Origin: Nymphalis io
Taxonomy: Eukaryota > Arthropoda > Insecta > Lepidoptera > Nymphalidae
DNA: 64,000 nucleotides
NCBI RefSeq assembly: GCF_905147045.1
Contig: NC_065892.1
Coordinates: 12,929,501-12,993,500, forward strand
Reading direction: 5' to 3'
Made by a program: the position numbers and the translations under genes. The notes below the pieces were generated by a model. It did not search any database and was not told the DNA's origin. It saw nothing but the letters and a program-made list of their open reading frames with translations. The number at the start of each line of letters is the position of its first letter. Position 1 is the stretch's first letter. Of the stretch, positions 1 to 10,545 are shown in pieces.

Positions 1-172
1 GCTTGGAACCAATAATCATTTGAAGACTATAATATTATTGTTTTTATATCTGCTACGTCAATGTTAGAAATATTTTGGAGTACAAAATACGGACAGAAAT
101 TCTTCAACAATGCTCCTGCGCTTTGTAAAATCATACACATCTAACAATAATGTGCTTAATTTTGTTTTTCAG

Positions 173-416
173 ATTAATAAATGAAAACCAAATTAACCGA
201 GTTAATCCACTTTATGGTAAAAATACTATACTAAGCGAAGACAAAGCATATCAACTTTTGAAGGATCCTGCACCAGATGGTGACGTTCCGGGCTGGCATT
301 CCGTCGAACTAAGTCATGAAGAAGAATTACCAACGAAAAACAAAGGAATCCCCCTATATGGATTGACTAAGGTTAACGGGATATACGTAAGAAGACTATT
401 AGGTCTTCTAATTTAG
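173..416 (+). CDS. 3'-terminal coding exon of an unidentified gene (5' part outside the window)
   Basis: A pyrimidine-rich tract ending in TTTTTCAG at 171-172 is a good splice acceptor. From the next base the frame is open for about 80 codons to TAG at 414-416. The product fragment begins around LINENQINRVNPLYGK, has an acidic middle (SHEEELP) and ends YVRRLLGLLI. Balanced codon use and a polyadenylation signal about 30 bp past the stop support a real terminal exon. An in-frame ATG at 150 lies in the presumed intron and is probably not a start. I do not recognise the family and see no catalytic or membrane motif. An upstream micro-exon at 68-124 would join in frame (see findings). The rest of the gene lies to the left of the window. 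Confidence 0.6.
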
Positions 417-447
417 AACATTCACTGTCCTAATTGTAATTAAGTCA

Positions 448-453
448 AATAAA
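448..453 (+). promoter_or_regulatory. Polyadenylation signal AATAAA of the terminal exon
   Basis: Canonical AATAAA about 30 bp after the stop at 414-416, followed by an A-run. The distance fits the 3' end of the gene whose last exon is 173-416. Confidence 0.55.
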
Positions 454-751
454 AAAAATTAACTAAAAACGATGTTTTTAAGTTTAAATTGCTAATTTTA
501 TTTTGAGAATTTAAATATCAAAGTTCATAAATTTATCTGAGGTGAATTTTTTATTTATTTGGGTTTAAATAACAGTGAAACTATCTGAATTGGAATATTT
601 GGTATTTGAAATATATACCGTAAATTATTTTTGTAAACGAACAAAAAATAAGTGTTTTAAGCATCACTTAAAAAAATTGATTAATTATTTAATTTAATTA
701 TTCATAAATGTCGTTTTGATCTTTAGTTCCAATAAAAACTAACGTAATGAA
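454..751. other. AT-rich spacer, nothing recognised
   Basis: Low-complexity AT-rich DNA between the terminal exon and the coding-like stretch at 753. No repeat family or motif seen. Confidence 0.5.
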
Positions 752-752
752 G

Positions 753-904
753 CTGTTCACGATAATAATATGATATCTAGCATTATAATCGACAGTGCGT
801 CTGAAATCGAGAGGAAATCCGCGGAGATGGTCGTTGCTATAACTCACAGACTGTATGAATTATTGATGCCCGTCGCACAATGCTGGGAGCGGGATATTAG
901 ATGA
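753..904 (+). CDS. Possible short terminal exon or gene remnant, function unknown
   Basis: After an AG at 751-752 the frame is open for 50 codons to TGA (902-904), followed at once by TAA and an AATAAA at 907-912. The peptide includes SSIIIDSASEIERKSAEMVV and then THRLYELLMPVAQCWERDIR, a composition unlike chance AT-rich ORFs here. The acceptor has a poor pyrimidine tract, so this could also be a pseudogene fragment. The opposite strand carries an 80-aa ORF over 844-1086 that I regard as less coding-like. No family recognised. RNA reads would decide. Confidence 0.28.
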
Positions 905-1210
905 TAAATAAACGCTATGACGCTTGCCAGTGAAGCCTCCAAGAATAGAATGGATACTCGGAACGTTATGAAGGCTTGGCCATTCATACTTGAAGACGTT
1001 TCGTAGCTATCGGAGAATTTGTGGTGAAATAAATTTTCAGAATATATAAAGCTTTTTGATAACCATTTTACATTGACTAATTTCAATATACCATAATGAT
1101 TAATAAAATCATTTAGACTGTGATTAAAAAAAATGTTACATTTGTATTTGTATCTATTTTTTTTCTATTGGTTGTTCAATATTTCTCTTCGCATATTTTG
1201 TTTTAATAAT

Positions 1211-1366
1211 ATAGGGTAAGGGATGGGCAGTAGGGTCACCTGATGATAAGTTGTCACCACCGTCCATAGACGTACGCCGTAAAAGACATTAACCATTCCT
1301 TATATTCCATAGAATATGTGATAAATGGATGTTACCTACCCACACTAGCTTGCACAAAGCCCACCA
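1211..1366 (-). repeat. S2 retroposon, internally deleted
   Basis: Recognisable S2 blocks: the region like GTCACCTGATGATAAG near the tail, the GACATTAACCATTCCTTA segment, and the head TAGCTTGCACAAAGCCCACCA. The middle third of the usual about 290 bp is missing. The A-rich 3' tail side is at the low-coordinate end. Confidence 0.7.
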
Positions 1367-1499
1367 ACTAAATACACAGGGTTGGAACACCGCAATCTTC
1401 GATTAAAGCTTATATGTTCTAGCTACATAACCATCTCGGATTTAAGTGATTAAACTATTTCATAATTAAATATCAGACTAGACATATCAGTTAAAATTT

Positions 1500-1740
1500 T
1501 GCCATGTAACCCGTCAGTGTGAGAGCTTATCGCTATCAACGGTGGTCTGTGCAAATCCATTTGGTAATTATCTGCGCTGTACCCGCGTTAATGCCTTTGT
1601 GATCGGCATCAGTGCTCCATAATTCTGCTCTTTGTTACGCGGATTGGCGGTTTGTAAATATTTCATGGGATAATTGATTCGACTGTGATTAATTTTCGCG
1701 ATGCGCTTGTTATTGTTATTTTTTAATGATATGAATCGAT
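1500..1740. promoter_or_regulatory. Repeat-free, less AT-rich block; candidate conserved non-coding element
   Basis: The stretch has more GC than its surroundings, no repeat signature, and homeodomain-type cores such as TAATTGATT and GATTAATTTTCGC. A 60-codon minus-strand ORF crosses it but has no recognisable domain. The regulatory reading is inference from composition only. Confidence 0.2.
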
Positions 1741-1966
1741 TATATTTCAATATATAATTTTGTCTTGATCTTTGTTCTTTTAGTAAATAACAAATAATCC
1801 CTTAATAAAAAATAAATAAGTGACAACTTTAAAAGTTAATAAGTTATTTTGAATTATAGATTTAAAGCTAATGTTAAAAAATAATAATAATAAAAGAATG
1901 TTATTTTGTCCAAGATTTAAAACATAATAAAAGAGCTTGAAGTTGGTACTCCAATATTTTCATATA

Positions 1967-3277
1967 TTAGGTCCTTACATATGAAATTGGACTTTTGTAC
2001 GGAAAGAATATAAAGTCAATTTTTTTTTTGTAAAATATATTTAATTAATCAAAGTATGCACCGTTGTTATCTATGCACTTTTGACATCTTATTGGTAGTT
2101 CATTGATCCCTTTACTAAAAATACCATGGGGCGAGAATCAATAAACTCTTTGAAGGCTGTTTGGACTGCCACATCGGAGTTGAGTTTTTTTCCTTGTAAG
2201 AAGTTGTCCAAATTGTGGAAAAAATGGTAATCTGTTGGAGCAAGGTTTGGGGAGTATGGTGGATGTCACAGACATTCCAATTGTAGCTCATTTAACTTAG
2301 TGGTTGTTTGTTGTGCAGTGTGTGGTCTTGCGTTGTCGTGAAGCAGCAGTGGCCTAGAGCGATTGACCAATCTCGGTTGTTTAGCAGCTAGTTCTTACTT
2401 CATAATTTGCAGTTTCTGACAATAGATATCTGCCGTAATCATTTGGCCAGATTTTAGAAAGCTGTAGTGAACGACACCGGCTCTAGTCCACCAAACACTC
2501 ACAAGTAACTTTTTCTGAGTCAATTTTCGTTTAGGGCAGGATTTGGCTGGGTCTCCATGGTTCAGCCATTGTGACGAGCGCTTCCGATTATCGTACATTA
2601 TCCACTTTTCATCACAAGTATTGATTCGATTTCAAATCCCTTCATTATTGTGTCGGTTGAGCAAAGTAACACAGCAGTCGACGCATACTTGCAAGTTCGA
2701 TTCACTCAATTCATGAGGTACATCGTTCAAGTTTTTTACTTTCCCGATTTGCTTCGAGTGGATTAATACAGTTTTATCACATACCCCAAAGCCTGCAGCT
2801 ATCTCTGAAGTGCTTTGTGATGGATCCGCTTCCACAATAGCCTTTAATTCTTCATTTTCCACATTGATCTCCGACCGTCTACGGGGTTGGTTCTGAAGAT
2901 CGAAATTAAACATTTTAATTCCAGAATTAAAACGTTGAAACCAAAAACGTACCGTGCTTTCTTTTGCGACACCAGCGCCGTACACATCATTAATCCTTCG
3001 ATTTGTTTCTGCAGCACTGGTGCCACGGTAGAACTCGTACTTGTAAATATACCGATATTTCATGTTTTCCATTGTGCAGTAATAAGCGACGCCAAAGAAA
3101 AAAATAATGAGGAAAAAACAAATGAATGACTGTTTTCAAAACTCTAATATACCAGTTAAATGAATTTATAAATTTGAATTTGGAATTCTTAACCAAAGAG
3201 GAGATATTTCAGATCAAAGTGGTCTAAGTGGTCAAAGTGGTCTGGACAAAACGCTAATTTCATATGTAAGGACCTAA
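1967..3277 (-). mobile_element. Full-length mariner (Tc1/mariner, D34D) element, inactive
   Basis: The element is 1311 bp, the usual mariner size. Both ends start TTAGGTCCTTACATATGAAA in inverted orientation; the terminal repeats are about 30 bp, identical for the first 22 bases and diverged after. A TA target duplication flanks both sides (1965-1966 and 3278-3279). One transposase reading frame runs on the minus strand and is broken. A 9-base unit (AGTGGTCTA-like) is repeated three times at 3218-3244 just inside the right terminal repeat. Confidence 0.95.
2047..3072 (-). pseudogene. Mariner transposase pseudogene
   Basis: The frame starts with MENMKYRY at 3072 and can be followed to NNGAYFD and TAA near 2047, about 342 codons as expected for the family. 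The N-terminal helix-turn-helix DNA-binding part is clear (RRINDVYG, TVRFWFQRF, ADPSQSTSEIAAGFGV). All three catalytic aspartates remain readable: TCDEKW, HDNARPH and PTDYHFF, with 34 residues between the last two. Breaks include an in-frame TGA just before the first catalytic Asp (near 2632), further stops near 2395 and 2270, and a one-base deletion near 2120. It cannot make active transposase. The tryptophan usual in the VPHEL motif is Asp here. Confidence 0.93.
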
Positions 3278-3939
3278 TATTTATTACATACAGTTTATTG
3301 CCGGTCTTCGATTTTGATCTTATGCTGTTCAGCGAGATATTTATGGGCTTTTACAATACGCAAATATAAAGAATAAAATCAAGATAACAATCATAGATTC
3401 TATTTCTAAATTAGTAACTGTTTTTGACCTGACGGGGTTCCTTGTAATCCCGTGTCACTCATACTTATTCCGGAAGACGTTCTAAGTGGATTAGGGGTAT
3501 TAGTGTCGGATCAATAGTAAGCCGTACCCTCGCTACCGGTTCTTTCCTACTGGATTTTACGTAGCGTTACACGTTGAGTACAATTTGTTGGTGGCGCTGA
3601 GAAATGTTTCAAGCTTTATTATTGGCCCAAACGAAAAAGAATGAATATTATTGTTTATCGTTAGGAAATTTCGCGTTGCATTTTTATTTTACTTTGGTTT
3701 TTATTATATTTCTTTAAAATTATTTACATATGAAAGCCTACATATAATCAAAAGTTTATTGTTTTTAGTTTTTGTCGTTTTGATCTTTTTTTCGTTGGTT
3801 AAAAAATTATTTATAATTAATTATTTATTAATTTTGACAGTTTCCTGTCGTTTATTTAATAGATCTTTTATTCGATTCCACACGATACACATAAAAAATA
3901 AACGAATTTATTTTTATTTTTTATTGTTCTAATTTGCGC
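3278..3939. other. Unannotated stretch with one less AT-rich block
   Basis: Mostly AT-rich. About 3425-3560 is GC-richer and open in frames on both strands without a domain I recognise; it may be an old repeat. A 93-codon ORF at 3651-3932 is Phe/Leu/Ile-rich, as expected by chance in such DNA. Confidence 0.4.
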
Positions 3940-4090
3940 TTTATGTTAATCATCATCATCATCATGACCATATCGCCCGGAAACCTTCCATTGCTGGACA
4001 TCGACCAAGGATTTCCACGATGGCGATCTTATGCTACCTTCATCCAACCGCTTCCCGCGACCCTTATACTATTGTCTTATATACCTTGTA
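3940..4090 (-). mobile_element. C-terminal fragment of an RTE-type LINE
   Basis: On the minus strand, across frames, the translation resembles the conserved end of RTE reverse transcriptases: a VAG..WMKVA segment, then DRHRW-like and QQWK-like residues, then a run of Asp codons that appears as (CAT)n at 3949-3965. Only the last 40 or so codons remain, with frameshifts. The match is from memory of the family, so it is moderately sure. Confidence 0.5.
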
Positions 4091-4598
4091 AGGTTCCTGC
4101 CTTCGCTTCCACGATATATATTAATCTCCAAAATTAGAATTAATTTATTTACGCAAATGAAGATGATGATGTCCACCTGATCGATACCGGCCACTGCGGC
4201 CAATCTCAGAGCTGACTAGCCAATATGACGCATATGAAAAGACATACACAAGAGATATTCTGTAAGGGTGGTGTATATTTTCCAATCTGCAAATCGTTGA
4301 AAGGAGAAAAATATAAATAAAGAATTAAATATATATTGATATTTCAAAATGGCTTAAAATATAATTATGCACGCTTAATTATGTTTTTTTCTGCATCAGC
4401 GCACTCTCATTGCTTAATATAAGTTCAACGTGCAGTTATCATTAAAATAAATACAAATCTCCTCGCGGATCAAAATTTAATTAACATCGAAAATTAATGA
4501 GATTTGCTACATCGAAGATTAATAAAATTATTATTAACTACAAGCGCTCACAACTTTATTTTTCGTTATGTGTTGATATTGATATTTGGTTTTGATAG

Positions 4599-4850
4599 CA
4601 TCGTTGGTGTAGTGGCTAGATATAAGACCGCAGATCCCGAGGTTCTGGGTTCAAACCCCATGAACTTAACTTTATGAACTCTTTTCGATCACGTCGTATT
4701 GCTGTCCTATTGGATTACGACAGTGAAGGAATGGAGTGTTCATCTGTGCGCACACACTTGTGCACTATAATATATGTTGCACAGTTAACTAATCTCTCTT
4801 GAGATCGGTCGCCGTGGCCGTGGAAAACAGTCAGGAGGACATTATCATAT
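4599..4850 (+). repeat. S3 tRNA-derived SINE
   Basis: The head GGTGTAGTGGCTAGA ... GGTTCTGGGTTCAAACCCC has RNA polymerase III A-box and B-box-like sequence. The body has CACACACTTGTGCACTATAATAT and CTCTTGAGATCGGTCGCCGTGG, shared with the copy at 31347-31664. The tail is GGAGGACATTATCAT. Confidence 0.75.
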
Positions 4851-6703
4851 GATTTTAAGCCGAGCTTTATTATATTGCAGTCGTCTCTGTGTGTCACGTG
4901 ATACTAAAGTTAACAATATGTTCAAAATTTGTCATCGATCCTGGTTTGATTGCAATGAAAACAATAATTAATCTGCTTAAATCATCTTGATATAGTGGCG
5001 ATACGTTATCACGTTTAATGCGAATAATTAAAAAATAATTCAATTATTTTTTAATACAGATTTTTTTTACAGTCTTCATAAAAACTGTTTAGTTGATTCG
5101 TTTTTTTTATAAATAGCGTTTAACAATAAAATTCACGTACACGCCATTTTTATCAATAATATATCTATATATAATTTATATTGCTCGTAAGATGTTAAAG
5201 TAATTATTATATAATTATGAATAAACTCAGAAATAAAAAAATAATAATTATATTTTTATACATATAATAAATATTAAAAAAAAAATATGTAATTTATCAA
5301 TTTAATTTAAATTGAAAGATATAATTTAAAAATTATATATTTTATTTAAGAGAATGGGTTTACTAGCTAGTAGTTCTTCTCGGTAGAATCTATAGCGGAT
5401 TTACATTCAACTTAAGACGTGAACACCTTGAGAAAGACCGTGTGTTAAGACGATTTCAAATTGCTTACATGAATATATGACTACTTGAATAAACAATATT
5501 TATATTTAGATTTTTATTTATAACAGTTTCACCTCGAAATAGAAATACAAATAACAAGATACAAAACAAATAAATAATCTATCAACACCCCTGTTATCGA
5601 GTTTAAAACCTGTTAAACAAACGGACTGAGATCCGGACAAACTTCATTAAACTCCAATACATACATAGATTTAACAGACGGACTCACAGCGGGAGCTTTA
5701 TAAAAAGTAAACGCGGAAAAATAAAGAAAAAAAAAAACGTTCAGAAATCTGAGGAAGATAAGCAGAATAGAAACCAGAAGCTGGTTTGAAGTTTGGAAAC
5801 TAAAAATCGCATTGGATGAGGCATTATATGTGAAATTTAAATTAGGATTATATTCCTTATCCTTATATATTTTTTTTACTTATATATGTTTGTATATAGC
5901 TATCGAGTATATTGACATTTACACATGCAACCACTTAAACAATTAATCTTCTATTAATGTTATTTAGTGTTCTTCCAGTTTAAATTGTAAAATGCTCAGA
6001 TTTTATTGTAAGGCAAAGCAGTTCTATAAGAATTGTTAATGTAAATTCCTACGCCATTAGTTTCATATAGAGCTGACGTACCCATTTTTTATCGTTCACC
6101 TTTGTGGCTTTTCAAAATATTGTTATACTTCTATTCAAAATATTTAAGTAAATATGTATATAAAATATGTAAGTAAAATTTTTGTAATATTTTGAATACT
6201 TAGTTAAATTCAAATGTTATCATCTATTTCGTATTATTTATTCGAATTTGCTCATTTATTCATAGCAAACGCAACAATGATTTCACGATAGATAGAACGA
6301 TAACGATATGCAAATAAACAAAATTATACATTATTTGCTTAGCAATTTCATGATTCATCGCAGTCCGCCGCAGGGGACAGAAACTGTAGAAGAACGACCT
6401 ATTTTAAATTTTCCTCTAAATCCATAGCAAAGCGTATTTTTATAGCAAACACTCAGATTTCCAATATTGGAATGTTTGTGCTATCGCATCTGCTTTCCAA
6501 GACAAGATTAAGTTTTCAAATTCCCATACGGAAGAAGCATGGAGAAATATCAAATAACTTAGCTAACACGAAAATAAATTCACACTTGTCTATCTAAAGG
6601 AAATGTATATGAAAGAATACTTTCAGCTTCTTTATGATATCATTCTGAAGCCTTTGTTTTAGCAACTTATAGAATATTAATATACTATGTGTTATGCTGT
6701 TTA
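4851..6703. other. AT-rich spacer without genes
   Basis: No coding region or repeat family recognised. A 14-base perfect AT-only inverted repeat (5027-5040 and 5042-5055) occurs and is likely due to composition. Confidence 0.45.
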
Positions 6704-7010
6704 GTTGTGCTTGCCCGGGTTTGAACCCACGATCATCGGTTAAGATTCACAAGTTTTTATCACTTGGCCATCTGGGCTCTCAGCGAATTTTCATGTGCTT
6801 AATTTGTGATTATAATTCATCTAGTTCTTTACGGTGAAGGAAAACATCGCGAGGAAACCTGCATGTAATTGATGCATTTAAATTCTAATTTCTCTGAAAT
6901 TCTGCCACATGTGTATTCCACCAATCCACATTGGAGCAGCGTGGTGGAATAAGCTCCAAACATTCTCCTCAAAAAGAGGAGATGAGGCATTTAGTCCAGC
7001 AGTGGGCGTC
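6704..7010 (+). repeat. S1 SINE with inverted 5' head
   Basis: The tRNA-like head lies in minus orientation at 6704-6778 (GCTTGCCCGGGTTTGAACCC ... CTTGGCCATC), while the body at 6784-7010 runs in plus orientation (GAATTTTCATGTGCTTAATT ... CAGCAGTGGG). Together they hold the full element in two opposed parts, the arrangement expected from a twin-priming type of insertion. Confidence 0.8.
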
Positions 7011-7496
7011 CAGCAGTGGCAACGTATAACTTTAGCATATATTTTATACTCACGTCTTCGATAGCAACGTACTCGTACTCGTACATGTACTCGCTCCTCA
7101 CTTAAATTAAATTATTTTCCGTAAAAAGTTCGCGTTAAGTAAAAAATTATATACTATTTAAATTACTAAAGGACAATCTACATATAGTGTAAAAATATTT
7201 AATAAAAACTTAAGTGATATGTGTTAAAATACATTTAGTAATGAAGTGAATGTCGGTGGGCACAAGTTTACTATTGAGTGAATACCTACGTGCAACTTAC
7301 AAATAGAAAACAAAAAATAACAAACAACAGTCGTTTAATAACCAGTACAGTAATTTCACTTCTTTAACAAAACTCAACGTTGGCCGAACGATATCGTCTA
7401 TACATCAAAAGCCGTAACACGCTAGGTTCAAATCCAAGAAGTACTATTAATATATATTTTATTTTTTTTTATTAACAATACTGTTATGCTCTTTGT
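7011..7496. other. Spacer before the CR1/jockey-type LINE
   Basis: AT-rich. A short tRNA-like piece (CACGCTAGGTTCAAATCC) near 7417-7434 may be a SINE remnant. The true 5' end of the downstream LINE may lie in the last 50 bp. Confidence 0.35.
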
Positions 7497-8550
7497 GTAC
7501 TGCGAATATTCTGGTAACTCAAAAGCGTATCAGATGTTCGTCAACAAATTGCTCTAACCATTATCATCAAGAATGCGTGAAATATAATGAAGCGACCGCG
7601 GTTTCACGACCTAAGTGGATGTGTCCAGACTGCGATAAACACTCTTTGAAGGCGGAAGACAATAGTTAAAAACATAATACAAAGAAAAAGTCTCCTACTG
7701 GCTCCAATAAATCTCCGGATGCTTGTACTCTTAATACATCATCTATTCAGGATATGATTCTTGATGAAATTCGTAGCTTAAGGAGTGAGATGAATGACAA
7801 ATTTAAAGAGCAACAGGCATGTTTAAGTAAATTCGACTCATTTTTATGTAATCTCCGAAAGGACATCCAAGAACTTAGCACAAAAGTTTCTGAAATGCGT
7901 ACAGAACTTGATGAGGTTACAAAGACTGTGAGTTTCTTATCGGAAGTCCATGACGATCAAGTGAATTTTAATAAAGAAAATTCAAAGATGATTTCGAATG
8001 TTGTAGCTGAAAACAATACTCCGCGAAAAAACTACATGAAATAACAGCGGAGCTCGCGGAAATAGAGCAGAGATCCCGAGACTCCAACATTGAACTTCAA
8101 TGCGTACCAGAAAGCGAATCTGAAAATTTGTTTACCCACATTAAACAACTTGCAAGCACTGTATCATACCAATTATCAGATAAAGATGTGTTAAATTGCC
8201 ACAGGGTTGCTAAATACAACTCGGGGAGCAAAACACCTCGCAGCATTATTATAAAAATGATTAGCCCAAGAGTTCGTGACAATTTTCTAGCAGCTGTCAA
8301 ATTATACAACCTTAAGAATAAAGATAATAAGCTCAATTCAACACACCTTGGATTTGAAGTCAATCGGCCATTTATGCGATGGAACATCTTTTGCCTGTGA
8401 ATAAACAATTGCATGCAGCTACCAGGATAGTCGCAAAAGAGAAGAATTACGAGTTTGTTTGGATACGCAATGGGAAAATCTTCGTGCGCAAGAATATTAA
8501 GTTGGAGGCTAAAATAGTTAAGGATACAGGCTTTATACAAAATCTATAAA
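7497..8550 (+). pseudogene. LINE ORF1 pseudogene: PHD-type zinc finger plus coiled coil
   Basis: The N-terminal segment (7497-7640) reads C..., RCSSTNCSNHYHQEC, then WMCPDCDKH, matching the Cys4-His-Cys3 PHD pattern with its W-x-C-P-x-C end. After a stop at about 7665, 7754-8040 encodes a heptad-rich helix (EIRSLRSEMNDKFKEQQ ... ELSTKVSEMRTELDEVTKTV), a likely coiled coil for ORF1p multimerisation. A frameshift in an A-run near 8027 leads to the next segment (EITAELAEIEQRSRDSNIEL ... DVLNCHRVAKYNSG). A second frameshift near 8370 leads to the end EKNYEFVWIRNGKIFVRKN. ORF1 proteins of this type bind the element RNA. Confidence 0.8.
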
Positions 8551-8601
8551 CTTTATTCATTTAATCAATGTAAAGCATGCGTATTTATGTTTTAATTCAT
8601 T

Positions 8602-8770
8602 ATAAAATTCAATTTAAGTATTTATTACCAAAATGTGAGAGGCTTAAGAACGAAGGTAGAAAATTTTCATTTATCCGTATTGGCTAATGATTATGATATG
8701 ATAATTTTGTCCGAAACGTGGCTAAACGATACTGTATATGATTACGAAGTAATTGATCACCACCTTTAGA
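8602..8770 (+). pseudogene. LINE ORF2 endonuclease, N-terminal remnant
   Basis: In frame: LSIYYQNVRGLRTKVENF and then MIILSETWLND, the opening of the apurinic-type endonuclease of jockey/CR1-group LINEs; the Glu of SETW is a catalytic position. The frame stops at TAG (8767-8769), where a deletion has removed the next part of the domain. Confidence 0.75.
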
Positions 8771-8822
8771 TGGGAATTATGTTGACACGTTTTTATATAA
8801 CTTATCGCGTGTAGTAACGAAA

Positions 8823-9614
8823 GTGAACGAAAAGTCATCTATTATGTTGCTGGGAGATTTTAACTTAAGTGACGTATTGTGGGAGTACAATGCTGAATCT
8901 ATTTTTCTATTACCATCGATTTCCGATGGTTACGTAGTAAATAGATTTGTAGACACCATTACATTCAATAATCTGTACCAATGTAACAGTGTTTTGAATG
9001 AAAATAGAAAAATGTTAGATCTAGTTTTTTCTACTGACCCAGCTTGCATAGTTATTTCCAAAGTATCAGCACCTCTCGTACCGTCTGACATTCATCATCC
9101 TCCTCTCAAAATATTAATTCAAAAGTCCTCATATGCCACTGTCAAGTATAATAAAATCCTAAGATACAATTATACAAAATGTGACTATGAGGCGCTGAAT
9201 TCTGCCTTAGAAATTATAGATTGGACAGTTATATGGTTAGGATGCTGGGATATTAACGCAATGGTTGAAGTATTTCACTCGAAATTAATGTTAATTATTC
9301 ATGAATTTACTCCAGTTAAATTGCCGACGAATGAGAGATTCTCTGTCTGGTATTCCTTATCCCTTATTAAAGCTCTTAGAGAAAAAGCGAAATACCATAA
9401 ACGATACAAAACTTACGGAAATGAAATGGATAAACTTAGTTACACTTTGTTACAAGAACGATGTGAGGCTTTGGTAAAAGAATGTTATACTAACTATATA
9501 AATAATACACCTAATAATTTACGTCGAAATCCAAGGTATTTTGGGTATTTTATTAAAAGTAAAATGAGTAACTGTCTGACTGCACTGACTTCAGAAAAGC
9601 GTTTGATGTTGTGA
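8823..9614 (+). pseudogene. LINE ORF2 endonuclease end and linker
   Basis: The 263-codon open stretch begins at the endonuclease motif SSIMLLGDFNLSDV (catalytic D-x-N). It continues with the SDI-HHPP motif typical of the end of the domain (VPSDIHHPPL), then the RYNYTKCDYEALN and EKAKYHKRYK linker segments that precede reverse transcriptase in jockey/CR1-group LINEs. At 9595-9625 the reading switches to another frame as KAFDVVNHRLLL, so the ORF ends by a deletion junction and not at a natural end. Confidence 0.8.
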
Positions 9615-10146
9615 ACCACCGGTTATTATTGAAAAAAATTAAACACATGGTTCGTTATTGAGATGGGTTGAGTCTTATCTACAAAAACGTTCAGAATTAG
9701 TTAATATTTGTGGTTTTAAGTCCGCAGAAATTGAGGTAGCTTCAGGAGTCACTCAAGGATCAAATTTAGGCCCTTTACTGTTTTTAATCTTCGTAAATGA
9801 TTTCTGTATTAATATAAAATCGAACTTCAAATTTTATGCTGATGACTTGAAAATTTATCGCGTAATAAATAATGATTTAGATAAGCTGATATTGCAAACG
9901 GATATAAACTATATTTGTGAATGGTGCCACTCAAATCAAATGTACCTCAACCTCACAAAATGTTTTTACATAAAATTTTCTCGCAAGATTATTTCTGATA
10001 AGGTGACATATTATATCAATAATAATTCAACTATCCAAGAAGTAATAATCCAAAAGAAATCCAGTGTAGTGTGGAGTCCTTGCTATCAGGTGCACATAAA
10101 TAGACTTGAATGTGTTCAAAAGAGATTTTTATATCACCTTTCTTAG
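9600..10146 (+). pseudogene. LINE ORF2 reverse transcriptase remnant
   Basis: From 9602: KAFDVVNHRLLLKKIK, a TGA at 9661, then RWVESYLQKRS. Motif B is GVTQGSNLGPLLF and the catalytic motif C is FYADDLKIY (two Asp). The fingers motifs upstream of KAFD are deleted. The frame ends with CVQKRFLYHLS at 10146 after another internal deletion near 10050. Without motifs 0-2 and the thumb it cannot be active. Confidence 0.85.
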
Positions 10147-10319
10147 ACCGATAATAAATGTCTCGAACTGAAATCGTATGCACAGAGACTGAATTTTTAC
10201 AGAGCAAGCTCACTTTACACTCGAAGGAAAATAAATGATATCATCTCTATACAAGCTAATTCATGGACTTATTGACTCGTCCGATATCCTGCAATGCATA
10301 CTAATATTTAATATAGAAT

Positions 10320-10529
10320 AATAGTTTTCCATTCCTCGCCCAAATAGTCGCATGCGATATTGTATGACCTTTTGTCTTCCTACCTCTAAAACAAATGTAC
10401 TTTGCCACTCGCTTTTATACCGCATGTGTTTCTCTTATAATAGTATTCGTTTTAATTATGATATTTTTACCGACAGTTCTATAGCCTCATTGAAAAAAAG
10501 TTTAAAAAAACTGTTTCAAAAAAAATAGT
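10320..10529 (+). pseudogene. LINE ORF2 C-terminal tail
   Basis: The frame is open from about 10330 to TAG at 10527-10529: IPRPNSRMRYC, then YNSIRFNYDIFTDSS, then SLKKSLKKLF. The pattern of an RxYNSxxFxxDIF block followed by a Lys-rich helix is the usual C-terminus of CR1/jockey-group ORF2. It marks the 3' end of the element. Confidence 0.65.
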
Positions 10530-10545
10530 TTAAATTATTTACCTA

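Larger units (their letters stand above)
7497..10545 (+). mobile_element. CR1/jockey-type non-LTR retrotransposon, collapsed copy
   Basis: ORF1 and ORF2 occur in order over about 3.05 kb, shorter than the 4-5 kb usual for the group because of internal deletions in ORF2. The 3' end follows the ORF2 stop TAG at 10527-10529. Breaks: two frameshifts in ORF1, loss of most of the endonuclease after 8770, loss of the segment between the ORF2 linker and reverse transcriptase near 9600, and loss of the thumb region near 10050. It is not functional. Confidence 0.88.

Noticed and set aside
844..1086. 80-codon minus ORF
   Set aside because: Overlaps the more coding-like plus-strand stretch at 753-904 and has no recognisable domain; kept only as an alternative.
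3651..3932. 93-codon plus ORF
   Set aside because: Almost entirely Phe, Leu, Ile, Tyr and Val from T-rich DNA; no family pattern and no signals.
4604..4670. Possible tRNA gene
   Set aside because: The tRNA-like sequence belongs to the S3 SINE head and lacks a proper acceptor stem; the same holds for all other tRNA-like heads in the window.
5027..5055. 14-base perfect inverted repeat as a functional hairpin
   Set aside because: A/T only, in very AT-rich DNA; likely compositional.
8097..8540. 147-codon minus ORF
   Set aside because: Antisense shadow of LINE ORF1, whose sense frames give the family-typical protein.
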